Source: Ktedonospora formicarum (GTDB taxonomy: Bacteria > Chloroflexota > Ktedonobacteria > Ktedonobacterales > Ktedonobacteraceae). From it: 64,000 nucleotides of DNA. The translations under genes were made by a program, and so were the position numbers. This document shows positions 35,326 to 43,338 of this stretch, piece by piece. Below the pieces are notes generated by a model. That model was not told the DNA's origin. It was given only the letters and a program-made list of their open reading frames with translations, and did no database searches. How positions within the stretch are numbered: the first letter of the stretch is position 1; every line of letters starts with the position of its first letter. Location of the stretch: NCBI RefSeq assembly GCF_016587355.1, contig NZ_BNJF01000001.1:1364001-1428000 (forward strand). Reading direction: 5' to 3'.

Positions 35326-35580
35326 AAATCGATCCTCCCTTAGCCTCCGCTCTCGATCTTTACCTGGACAACAGGGCCACCCGGTACTACCACTACCAAG
35401 CCTTCACTCGCCTGAACAAAACCAGTCACCAACTTGAAACATTGGCACAAGCCTTATTTTGCAGGCATTTCAATTAAAGCTTATGGACCCCAGGGCGTGC
35501 CAGATCAGAGAGCGTGTGTAATCTTATAGAAACAGTCAGTCGTAAAGCACGACATTAACGGGGCATACTGCCTCCCGCCA
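35326..35580 (-). promoter_or_regulatory. long rpsB leader
   Basis: The promoter at 35588-35616 predicts a 5' leader of about 255 nt. It contains GTCGT/ACGAC and other short stems. Leaders of this length on rpsB often serve S2 autoregulation in other bacteria. A specific structure is not recognised here. Confidence 0.35.
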
Positions 35581-35587
35581 GTTGAGA

Positions 35588-35616
35588 AGTATAGCATAGA
35601 GAGACTAGAGACGCAA
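35588..35616 (-). promoter_or_regulatory. promoter of rpsB
   Basis: Minus-strand TTGCGT, a 17-nt spacer and TATACT. Confidence 0.6.
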
Positions 35617-35723
35617 GAATCTTTTCGGCTGAGGCTTCCTTACCATGACCTTTTACCGCCCTATCTTGTATAAAACGTAGTATCCTCATTGGCTATCATC
35701 TTCCATATGAGAGGCAAATAAGG

Positions 35724-35729
35724 TATAAT
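35724..35729 (+). promoter_or_regulatory. TATAAT -10 element
   Basis: A perfect TATAAT lies 43 nt before the small ORF at 35772. No convincing -35 element is found at the usual spacing. Confidence 0.35.
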
Positions 35730-35771
35730 TGGTTAGGACAAAATAAGGGTGTAAAAGAGTGGAGGAAATAG

Positions 35772-35957
35772 ATGCAGGGTAGGATACAGTTCTCACGCGT
35801 ACATCTTATCGCATACGTGCGAGCACAGCACCCCTTCTGGTCACATATGAGGCGCCTCCCCACTCCTAGCCCGACGCCTTTGATGTTTCTCCCTCGTAGA
35901 AGAAGGACCACACTACGACGTGTTCATCTTGTGCATATACGGAATTTTCTGGATTAA
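35772..35957 (+). CDS. possible small basic protein
   Basis: A 61-codon frame has a perfect GGAGG 6 nt before its ATG and a TATAAT upstream. The product is strongly basic (about 14 Arg/Lys, an RRRR run) with a TPSPTP stretch and no recognised motif. Good expression signals argue for it, while odd composition argues against. It precedes the LuxR regulator gene by 133 bp. Confidence 0.35.
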   Translation: MQGRIQFSRVHLIAYVRAQHPFWSHMRRLPTPSPTPLMFLPRRRRTTLRRVHLVHIRNFLD

Positions 35958-36090
35958 CGCCGTTTGCCTCTTGAAATGAGAAGTATAGTGTAATATATAC
36001 CCATACACATTTATAACTAAGCAGCTAGCAGCACATCAGCTAAGATTGCTTTTACAGGGGTTGAAGAAGTAGAAAGGGTTTTCAAACAAA

Positions 36091-36963
36091 ATGGTGAATA
36101 TCCTCATAGTCGATGACCACTCCTTAATGCGACGTGCCGTCAGAGAGGTACTCGAAAAAGAGCGAGACTTTACAGTGGTAGGCGAGGCTGGTACTGGTCA
36201 GGAGGCTGAAGAGCAAGCAGCCCAAACGCAGCCAGACGTCATCTTAATGGATATGGATATGCCCGATTGCAATGGCTTCGATGCTACCGAACGGGTATTG
36301 ACGCACTCACCTCAGTCACGCGTCATTATCTTCACTGCCGCCCATGAGGATCTACATGTGTTCAAGGCCATTCAGCGAGGCGCTATGGGCTATATCACTA
36401 AAGATATAGAGCCCGATGCCTTGATACACGCCGTCCGTTGTGCCGCACGTAACGATCTTTGCATTCCCGGTGCCCTGGCAACACAAGTCCTGGCCTATAT
36501 TCGCAATGTCTGGCGCACACAGGAGCAATTCTACTCGGCACGCTTTATTCCCGATACGGTGGCCTATCGCACACCACGTCGCACACGGCGCACGAATAAG
36601 GCACAAGGTATGCAAGGTATGCAGGAAAATATGTCTGATAGGATAGTAGCCGAGAGCCCCAATGAGCTTGAAGAGAACAGCGAGGGCGCCCAGGGAAATA
36701 CCGTGCAACCATCTATTGGTACCAAGCCAAGACGCAGGCCAAGACCTCTCACCGGTCGCGAACGCGAAATCCTCGACCTTATGCGCCTGGGACGCAAAAA
36801 TCGCGAGATTGCCCGTGAACTTTGTATAGCCGAATCGACGGTCCACAAACACGTACAAAATATCTTCGAGAAACTACGAGCGCGCAACCGCACTGAGGCC
36901 ATTTACTTTACGAGTATGGGGGGCAACTCCTCGGCAGCCAGTCACTTCCTGATATCCCGCTGA
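36091..36963 (+). CDS. NarL/LuxR-family response regulator, C-terminus probably frameshifted
   Basis: 290 residues as read. The receiver (1-120) has LIVDDHSLMRR, the acceptor Asp in VILMDMDMPDCNG, and Lys in GYITKDIEPD. A polar linker of about 90 residues precedes a LuxR-type HTH (LTGREREILDLMRLGRKNREIARELCIAESTVHKHVQNI..., about 210-275). After IYFTSMGG the frame ends at 36963. One more G in the GGGGGG run at 36918-36923 continues the protein for about 55 residues to 37091 as a Glu/Asp-rich tail (SYLEDNTEYEEEDMLEEENF), just before the terminator. The tail looks coding, so I regard the longer form as real. No kinase is adjacent. Confidence 0.88.
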   Translation: MVNILIVDDHSLMRRAVREVLEKERDFTVVGEAGTGQEAEEQAAQTQPDVILMDMDMPDCNGFDATERVLTHSPQSRVIIFTAAHEDLHVFKAIQRGAMGYITKDIEPDALIHAVRCAARNDLCIPGALATQVLAYIRNVWRTQEQFYSARFIPDTVAYRTPRRTRRTNKAQGMQGMQENMSDRIVAESPNELEENSEGAQGNTVQPSIGTKPRRRPRPLTGREREILDLMRLGRKNREIARELCIAESTVHKHVQNIFEKLRARNRTEAIYFTSMGGNSSAASHFLISR

Positions 36964-37107
36964 GCGGCCCCTTTGGTCAGCCAGCCTCTTATCTTGAGGA
37001 TAATACTGAATACGAGGAAGAAGATATGCTTGAGGAAGAAAACTTTTCTCCAACACCAAATTCAAACGCCACCCAGGTAATGGTACAATAAAAGCGAAAG
37101 TACCAAT

Positions 37108-37143
37108 ACAGCGGGCTCCCTTCGGACGAAGGGAGCCCGCTGT
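37108..37143 (+). terminator. hairpin after the LuxR regulator gene
   Basis: A 17-bp perfect stem (ACAGCGGGCTCCCTTCG and complement) with a 2-nt loop. No U-tract follows. It sits 17 nt after the TAA of the frame-corrected regulator gene. Confidence 0.65.
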
Positions 37144-37164
37144 GTAATGCAACTACACTGACTT

Positions 37165-37182
37165 ATGTTTTCACGAAAACAT
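37165..37182 (+). promoter_or_regulatory. palindromic operator candidate upstream of the Crp/Fnr gene
   Basis: ATGTTTTC-AC-GAAAACAT is an 18-bp palindrome about 200 bp before the regulator start. The size suits a dimeric HTH protein. Autoregulation is inference. Confidence 0.35.
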
Positions 37183-37380
37183 CCACACGTGTCTGCACAC
37201 ACCCCAGCGGTATGGGGAATAATAAAGCAGCAGTGTATGATGTTCCTCTCTCTCACGCTGAAACACCAACTCTTCTCCCATGTTTTAAGCAGGCGAGGTT
37301 TTCTGCGGCGCAATGTGATAACATTGGTTTACAGAGAGATTATTCTGAGAAAGACAACTGTTTGCGTGCAAAGGAAACGG

Positions 37381-38100
37381 GTGCAGAGACAGCAAAACCC
37401 ACACAAGAACAATCCAGTAGTAGAACGCCTGTCGTTCTTAGCACAACATAGTGTGTTTCAACACCTCAATATTGAGGACCTCAACGTACTAGCACATAGG
37501 TCCACCGAGATTACATGTGCACCTGGTCACATTTTGTATCGACCAGGCGATGTAAGCAAGACCCTTTTCATGTTAAGAGAGGGCATAGTGCAACTCTACT
37601 ATCTCTCAACAGATGGGCGCAAACTCGTTCTTGTAACCCCAGAGAGCGGAACATGTTTCGGCCTCTCTATTCAACCAACCAACCAAACCCATCAGAGCTT
37701 CGCTGAGTGCTTATCCCCTTCACGCATCTACACATTCAACAAGCTTGAATTAGAGCCACTCCTGAGCCAACGTCCTGCGATCACCCTGGCGCTTCTCTCC
37801 AGCCTTGAACAACGCCTCTTCTCTATAGAGAAACAACTTATCGATACAACCTTCAAGAGTGTGCTCGCTCGCCTAGCAAGCTTACTTCTCCAGATCGCAC
37901 AAGCACATCCACACGAACATGAAAGCCTCGTCGTCACGGGGCTAACACATGAAGAGTTGGCCGAACGCCTGGGCGTGTATCGCGAAACCGTCAGCAGCGC
38001 ATTGCGTGAGCTTAGAGATACGCATGTTATTCAGCTCAACCGCCGCCGTATCGTCATCAGTTCACCCGAACGCCTTGCCTCTATCGCGCATACTGAGTAA
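37381..38100 (+). CDS. Crp/Fnr-family transcriptional regulator
   Basis: 239 residues from GTG 37381, chosen because AAGGA lies 6 nt upstream. The open frame continues 72 codons further 5' but that part has no family resemblance. The cNMP-binding-like barrel (about 20-135) contains GHILYRPGDVSKTLFMLREG and IVQLYYLSTDGRKLVLV. A dimerisation helix follows, then a winged HTH (LTHEELAERLGVYRETVSSALRELRD, split at the turn, about 170-205). There are no FNR-type Cys clusters. The effector is unknown. It is followed after 15 nt by an ABC ATPase gene, suggesting one transcript. Confidence 0.87.
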   Translation: MQRQQNPHKNNPVVERLSFLAQHSVFQHLNIEDLNVLAHRSTEITCAPGHILYRPGDVSKTLFMLREGIVQLYYLSTDGRKLVLVTPESGTCFGLSIQPTNQTHQSFAECLSPSRIYTFNKLELEPLLSQRPAITLALLSSLEQRLFSIEKQLIDTTFKSVLARLASLLLQIAQAHPHEHESLVVTGLTHEELAERLGVYRETVSSALRELRDTHVIQLNRRRIVISSPERLASIAHTE

Positions 38101-38115
38101 AGAGAGGAAGCATGG

Positions 38116-38805
38116 ATGATTGATAATACGCCACTTATTAAAGCAGTGAATGTACGAAAGATTTATCGCATCGGGCAGCAACGCATCGCAGCCTTAGACA
38201 ATATCAATCTCTCAGTAGCACATGGCGAGATGGTCGCCATTATGGGGCAAAGCGGCAGCGGAAAGACAACCCTTCTCAACTGTCTCTCCGGTCTTGATAC
38301 CATAGATGAAGGCGAAATCGCTATCGCGAACCAGAACCTGCGTGACCTGGGCGACAACGAGCGCACAAAATTTCGCGCTCGCCATATGGGTTTTATCTTT
38401 CAAGACTTTAACTTGCTACCTGTGCTTAGTGCCGTTGAAAACGTAGAACTGCCAATGCTGGTCTCCAGAGTTCCGGCCCGTAGGGCACGCAAACGAGCCC
38501 TTGAGATGCTCGATCTGGTTGGGCTCTCACAACGCGCACGCCATCGTCCCGCCGAACTCTCAGGCGGTCAACGCCAGCGTGTAACTATCGCGCGCGCGTT
38601 GACAAATGAACCCACAATCGTCTGGGCAGATGAGCCCACAGGCAACCTTGATAGCGAGACGGCCCAAGAGATCATTCAATTGCTCATGACGCTTAATCAG
38701 ACTCAGCATCAGACTTTCGTGATCGTCACTCATGCGCAAGAGGTAGGAAAACAAGCAGATCGTCTCATCACTATGCGCGATGGACGTATCGTTGAACAGG
38801 GTTGA
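38116..38805 (+). CDS. ABC transporter ATP-binding protein (MacB/LolD-type)
   Basis: 229 residues. Walker [10 protein letters not shown] (about 44-52), Q-loop [21 protein letters not shown] (split), signature LSGGQRQRV, Walker [13 protein letters not shown] and H-loop VIVTHAQE are all present. The sequence belongs to the type VII (LolD/MacB/FtsE-like) exporter or mechanotransmission group. GAGGAA precedes ATG 38116. No permease gene lies nearby: upstream is a Crp/Fnr regulator, downstream the convergent dxs gene. The partner must be encoded elsewhere or was lost. Confidence 0.88.
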   Translation: MIDNTPLIKAVNVRKIYRIGQQRIAALDNINLSVAHGEMVAIMGQSGSGKTTLLNCLSGLDTIDEGEIAIANQNLRDLGDNERTKFRARHMGFIFQDFNLLPVLSAVENVELPMLVSRVPARRARKRALEMLDLVGLSQRARHRPAELSGGQRQRVTIARALTNEPTIVWADEPTGNLDSETAQEIIQLLMTLNQTQHQTFVIVTHAQEVGKQADRLITMRDGRIVEQG

Positions 38806-38813
38806 AAAGAGGA

Positions 38814-38845
38814 TAGCGGTACCAACCTGTAAGCCGATACCGCTA
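38814..38845. terminator. hairpin between convergent ABC ATPase and dxs genes
   Basis: TAGCGGTA / TACCGCTA with a 16-nt loop. It has no clear T-run on either side. Confidence 0.45.
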
Positions 38846-38865
38846 AAGAGCCTGCGAGGAAAAGA

Positions 38866-40803
38866 TTAAGCCAGAGTTGGCTGCTGAGTTCCGAGCATCT
38901 CACGAACCACTTCTTTGATGTGAGCAGAAGAGAGCCCATAAAGCTCTTTCAGAATAGCAGGCGCGCCATGCTCAACAAATGTATCGTTAGGAAGCCCAAT
39001 GACACGGGTTTCAACATCGTGCAGGTTGTGTTTCTCAAACAACTCTAGCACGGCACTCCCAAAACCACCCGCCACTACATGGTCCTCAATTGTCACGACG
39101 CGACGCGTCCCCTGCGCCAGTGCCAGAAACAGTTCTTCATCAAGTGGCTTGGCCCAGCGGGCGTTGACGACGGTAGCCTTGATGCCTTCGGCAGACAATT
39201 CACGAGCGGCAACCTCGGCCTGTGCGACAGTGGAACCATAGGCCAGGATCGTGCAATCGCTTCGCACTGCTTCTGCCAGCGTCGTCGGGCTCAAGAGTTC
39301 AGCCTTTCCAACCTCAAGCATATGCAGATCATCACTCATATCAACACCAAGTGCCTTGCCGCGTGGGTAGCGCAGAGAGATGGGGCCATCGAGACAAACC
39401 GCAGTGTAGAGCATATGGCGCAATTCTTCTTCGTCTTTGGGTGCCATAACCTTCATATTCGGCAGCATACGCATAAAGCCAATATCAAAGACACCATGCT
39501 GTGTTTGCCCATCCTCACCAACAATACCCGCACGATCCATCGCGAAAACGACATGCAAGTCTTGCACGCAAACATCATGCACAATCTGATCGAAGGCACG
39601 CTGCATAAAGGTTGAATAGATCGCCACTACAGGCTTAATGCCTCCTACCGCCATACCCGCCGCAAAGGTAACCGCATGTTGCTCAGCGATGCCCACATCA
39701 AAGTAACGATCTGGGAAGCGCTGGCACATCTTTTTCAACCCGGTTCCCTCCGCCATCGCGGCGGTGATACCAACCACCGAAGGATCACTTTCCGCGATAC
39801 GTACCAGCGTATTAGCAAATACCTCGGTATAGGTTGGCGGATCGCCAACGTTCTTTTTGATCTCGCCAGTCCTGTAGTTGTACGCGCCAGGTCCATGCCA
39901 GGTCGTCGAATCGTTCTCGGCAATCTCCCAGCCCTTGCCCTTCTTCGTCACCACCTGCACCATCACCGGACCATCAATATGCTTCACGTTCTCAAATACA
40001 TCAAGCATAAGGGGAATATCATGTCCATCGAACGGGCCAAAAAACTTGATACCCAGCTCTTCAAAGATGGCACCGCTTTTACTATGCATCACAAACTGCT
40101 TAAAGCTCGTCTCAGCACGCCCCGCAGCCGAGCGAGCCTTGTCGCCTACGACTGGTAGACGCTCAATAGACCCCTTCGCCATATCACGCAAACGCTGATA
40201 GCTGGGCGTCGTTTGGACTTTCCGTACCTGCCCCAAATATTGATGCAAGGCCCCTACATTGTCCGAGATCGACTTATCATTATCGTTCAGGACAATGATC
40301 AAGTTCTTCTTCATGCTACCAGCGTTATTGATAGCTTCAAGTGCCATGCCACCAGTGAGCGCACCGTCACCAATAATAGCGACAACGTTGGTGTTTTCAC
40401 CGTTTAGATCACGCGCAGCAGCCATACCAAGCGCAGCTGATATTGACGTACTTGCATGGCTCGCTCCAAAGGTGTCGTAAGGGCTCTCATCGCGGCGCAG
40501 ATACCCGGAAAGACCTCCAAATTGGCGAATCGTATGAAAACGGTCGCGCCGACCCGTCAGGAGCTTATGTACATATGCCTGATGTCCAATGTCCCAGACA
40601 AGGAGATCTTCTGGTGTATTAAATGCACGATGCAAGGCCATCGTCAATTCAACTACACCCAGGTTAGGAGCCAGGTGCCCACCCCTCACAGAGATCTTTT
40701 CGATAATCTCTTTACGTATCTCTTCCGCCAGTTGCTCCATTTGTGGAACTGACAGGGAACGCAATTGCTTTGGGCTGTCGATGGTATCAAGAATCCTGGT
40801 CAA
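38866..40803 (-). CDS. dxs: 1-deoxy-D-xylulose-5-phosphate synthase
   Basis: 645 residues, typical DXS length. The N-terminal TPP domain has GHQAYVHKLLTGR, SHASTSISAALGMAAA, GDGALTGGMALEAINNAG and VLNDNDKSISDNVGA. The pyrimidine-binding domain has DVGIAEQHAVTFAAGMA and DRAGIVGEDGQTQHGVFD. The transketolase C-domain follows with VTIEDHVVAGGFGSAV. It makes DXP from pyruvate and glyceraldehyde-3-phosphate, feeding dxr and ispG at 26-30 kb. The TTG start at 40803 follows GGAGGAAACC closely. It is monocistronic. Confidence 0.95.
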   Translation of the reverse strand: MTRILDTIDSPKQLRSLSVPQMEQLAEEIRKEIIEKISVRGGHLAPNLGVVELTMALHRAFNTPEDLLVWDIGHQAYVHKLLTGRRDRFHTIRQFGGLSGYLRRDESPYDTFGASHASTSISAALGMAAARDLNGENTNVVAIIGDGALTGGMALEAINNAGSMKKNLIIVLNDNDKSISDNVGALHQYLGQVRKVQTTPSYQRLRDMAKGSIERLPVVGDKARSAAGRAETSFKQFVMHSKSGAIFEELGIKFFGPFDGHDIPLMLDVFENVKHIDGPVMVQVVTKKGKGWEIAENDSTTWHGPGAYNYRTGEIKKNVGDPPTYTEVFANTLVRIAESDPSVVGITAAMAEGTGLKKMCQRFPDRYFDVGIAEQHAVTFAAGMAVGGIKPVVAIYSTFMQRAFDQIVHDVCVQDLHVVFAMDRAGIVGEDGQTQHGVFDIGFMRMLPNMKVMAPKDEEELRHMLYTAVCLDGPISLRYPRGKALGVDMSDDLHMLEVGKAELLSPTTLAEAVRSDCTILAYGSTVAQAEVAARELSAEGIKATVVNARWAKPLDEELFLALAQGTRRVVTIEDHVVAGGFGSAVLELFEKHNLHDVETRVIGLPNDTFVEHGAPAILKELYGLSSAHIKEVVREMLGTQQPTLA

Positions 40804-40809
40804 AGGTTT

Positions 40810-41163
40810 CCTCCGAATACTGCTGCACCGATCTTGCTTGCTCTGGGCAAGCCATAATCAGTGGATATCCTCTATGACATCCTTTACAACTGACTGCTTA
40901 CATTTCTCTGGTAATTACTCAGGCACACTCTCTCAATCTCTACGAGACACATGGCTCCACTCTTGAACTGCTCTGAATAATTATTCCCTTTATATGATGA
41001 TGCAGACAAATGACAGAATAGGTCTATTTCTGTTATGACTCTTCGTATTATAAGTTCGAAGGCCTTCCCTGGCAAACCTTTGGTCCAAAAAATTCATGCA
41101 CTTAAGGGCTTGACAGGCCATAAAACAGCTTCACAAGCGATCTCATCGTGGTCCACATGTCCC
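40810..41163. other. intergenic region between dxs and the acidic protein gene
   Basis: No credible gene. An isolated TTGACA at 41110 lacks a -10 element. The dxs control region must lie here. Confidence 0.3.
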
Positions 41164-41192
41164 TTGACAGCCCTACATTTTCTTTTTATTAT
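41164..41192 (+). promoter_or_regulatory. near-consensus promoter of the acidic protein gene
   Basis: TTGACA, a 17-nt spacer and TATTAT. The leader to ATG 41409 would be about 210 nt and includes a GCGCGCACGCGCGC alternating tract near 41318-41332. Confidence 0.65.
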
Positions 41193-41408
41193 GACACACG
41201 AGGGACTACTTTGAGCACGGAACAGGTTTCTCTCACTTTACGATCTATACTGAAACATCTTTCTTTTTCAGCGTAAGTTACCCATTGCTTCAGCATATAC
41301 GTAGAAGTAAACGCTCACGCGCGCACGCGCGCAATGAAAGGAGGCATAGTCTCTCGCGCCATCAAAGGTAACTTTGACTTGATACAACCGCGAGAGGCTG
41401 CATAGCTC

Positions 41409-41876
41409 ATGGTAAAAAAAGATAACGAGAAAGACTCAGAGAGGCCACACTATTACTCCCAGTTCTGGCTTGACGTCGCAGCGGGCCGCAGAATTATTGG
41501 CGCTCCTAAGGAGGAAGGCGAAGGCGATGCATCTGTCGCCACTGCCGCTCCTAAGGCGTCTCCAGCCTCCGAAGACACTCATGAAGAGGAGGAAGCAACC
41601 TCCTCTTTCGAAACAGTTGATCAGGCGGATGCCTATGCCGAGCCAGAGGAAGAGTTTGCCAGCGATACCTACGAAGAAGTTGTAGACGCTGACGTTCCCG
41701 ACGTTGATATCGCTGAAGAGGAGGAGGAAGACGAGGACGAGGAAGGCCTCTATGAAGAGGAGGAGGAAGACGAGGACGAGGAAGAATGGGGTGGACGCTC
41801 ACGCAAGAAGAGCAAGCCCACACGAGCCGTTAAACCAACCAAAAAGCCTCGCCGAGAGACACGTCGTGGCTTTTAA
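41409..41876 (+). CDS. acidic low-complexity protein with basic tail
   Basis: 155 residues of no recognised family. The first about 35 are mixed (HYYSQFWLDVAAGRRIIGAP could be a short ordered segment). Residues 36-125 are extremely acidic with runs of Glu/Asp, including a duplicated EEEEEDEDEE block. Residues 127-155 are strongly basic (RSRKKSKPTRAVKPTKKPRR). Such charge segregation suggests a disordered chaperone-like or nucleic-acid/protein-binding role (inference only). A strong promoter and a bidirectional terminator frame the gene. Confidence 0.7.
   Translation: MVKKDNEKDSERPHYYSQFWLDVAAGRRIIGAPKEEGEGDASVATAAPKASPASEDTHEEEEATSSFETVDQADAYAEPEEEFASDTYEEVVDADVPDVDIAEEEEEDEDEEGLYEEEEEDEDEEEWGGRSRKKSKPTRAVKPTKKPRRETRRGF
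41714..41784 (+). repeat. in-frame tandem duplication in the acidic gene
   Basis: A 32-nt block beginning TGAAGAGGAGGAGG occurs twice with a 39-nt period (13 codons), at 41714-41745 and 41753-41784. Confidence 0.85.
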
Positions 41877-41935
41877 AGCTTGAGCGACATAGACAATCTT
41901 ATGTCCGCATCATCACTATGAAGATATAAGAACAC

Positions 41936-41984
41936 AATAGAGTGAGGGGTCGGGTGTGTGAGGCACCCAACCCCTCACTCTATT
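41936..41984. terminator. bidirectional terminator
   Basis: AATAGAGTGAGGGGT-C-GGGT pairs with ACCC-A-ACCCCTCACTCTATT over a short loop between the convergent acidic-protein and gdh genes. Confidence 0.75.
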
Positions 41985-41994
41985 GTGAGCACGA

Positions 41995-43260
41995 CTATGG
42001 ATAAATTCCTCTCACCTTTGTTGCTTCGGCGACACGGGCTATCGCCAACATATTCGCAGCCAGACGCATGTCACAATGGTAGGTATCGGCAGTCTGAGCA
42101 ACCGCATCAAACGCGCTATCCATAATTACTTGCAATTTGCTTGTAATCTCTTCTACTCCCCAGAAGAAGCTCTGAAGATCTTGAACCCACTCGAAGTAAC
42201 TCACTGTCACCCCACCAGCATTCGCCAGAATATCAGGTATTAACAATTTCCCTTTTTGCGAGAAGATGGCATCTGCCTCAGGTGTGGTTGGGCCGTTGGC
42301 GGCCTCAGTAATAATTTGAGCCTGCACACGTTCGGCATTGGCGGCATTGAGCGCTCCCTCTGTAGCGGCGGGTATGAGTATATCACAGGGAACCTCCAGA
42401 GTTTCAAGTGAGGAAATGTGTTGCGCTTGAGGATAGGTTCCCACCGAGCCATGCTCCTGCTTATGGCGTACAATTGCAGCCGGATCGAGACCATCTTCGT
42501 TATAGATACCACCGCTGGTATCGCAGACGGACACGATCTTGCAGCCTTCATTGTAGAAGAGGCGAGCGGCAATGGCTCCCGCATTGCCGAATCCCTGGAC
42601 ACTCACTCGCGCGCCCCGTAAAGGCATACCAATGCGCTGAGCAGCGCGCCTGGTCACAAAGAGTACCCCGGTCGCGGTAGCCTCGTTCCGCCCCTCGCTT
42701 CCACCAATGGAGAGCGGCTTACCAGTAACAACCGCAGGTATCGAGAAGCCCTGGTGCATGGAATAGGTATCCATAACCCAGGCCATAATTTGAGAATTGG
42801 TATTCACATCAGGGGCGGGAATATCGCTATGAGGACCAATAATGATAGCGATCTCAGTCGTGTAGCGACGCGTCAGGCGCTCTAATTCCGCAGTGTTCAT
42901 GCTTTTGGGATTGCAGATCACTCCACCCTTCGCGCCACCATAGGGAATGCCAACTACGGCACACTTCCAGGTCATCCACATCGCCAGAGCTTTAACCTCG
43001 TCGAGCGTTACCTCTGGACTATAACGAATGCCTCCTTTGGCAGGGCCACGATTGACATTATGTTGAACACGGTAGCCAGTAAACGTTTTGATTGAGCCAT
43101 CATCCATTCGCACTGGGAAATGGACAGTGAGCTCACGCTTGGGTTGGCGTAGAATCTCTCGCATATTTTCCGAGAGATCCAGTCGGTCGGCGGCCAGCTC
43201 AAATTGCTGGACCGCCATGTGATAGGGATTGAATGAGAAAGACTTGACCTCGTCGTCCAT
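41995..43260 (-). CDS. gdhA: Glu/Leu/Phe/Val dehydrogenase (glutamate dehydrogenase)
   Basis: 421 residues, the size of hexameric NAD(P)-dependent glutamate dehydrogenases. The substrate site reads GPAKGGIRYSPEVTLDEVKALAMWMTWKCAVVGIPYGGAKGG (conserved stretch, catalytic Lys included). PAPDVNTNSQIMAWVMD follows. The Rossmann part shows VQGFGNAGAIAARLF and ILIPAATEGALNAANA. It interconverts glutamate and 2-oxoglutarate plus ammonia. AGGAG precedes ATG 43260. gatB lies upstream on the same strand, 78 bp away. Confidence 0.92.
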   Translation of the reverse strand: MDDEVKSFSFNPYHMAVQQFELAADRLDLSENMREILRQPKRELTVHFPVRMDDGSIKTFTGYRVQHNVNRGPAKGGIRYSPEVTLDEVKALAMWMTWKCAVVGIPYGGAKGGVICNPKSMNTAELERLTRRYTTEIAIIIGPHSDIPAPDVNTNSQIMAWVMDTYSMHQGFSIPAVVTGKPLSIGGSEGRNEATATGVLFVTRRAAQRIGMPLRGARVSVQGFGNAGAIAARLFYNEGCKIVSVCDTSGGIYNEDGLDPAAIVRHKQEHGSVGTYPQAQHISSLETLEVPCDILIPAATEGALNAANAERVQAQIITEAANGPTTPEADAIFSQKGKLLIPDILANAGGVTVSYFEWVQDLQSFFWGVEEITSKLQVIMDSAFDAVAQTADTYHCDMRLAANMLAIARVAEATKVRGIYP

Positions 43261-43338
43261 GTCTTGCGCACTCCTTCTTCCACGCGCTCACAGCCCGTCT
43301 TTTCGCGTCACTGCTCATTACCGGCTGCTCCCCGTGGA

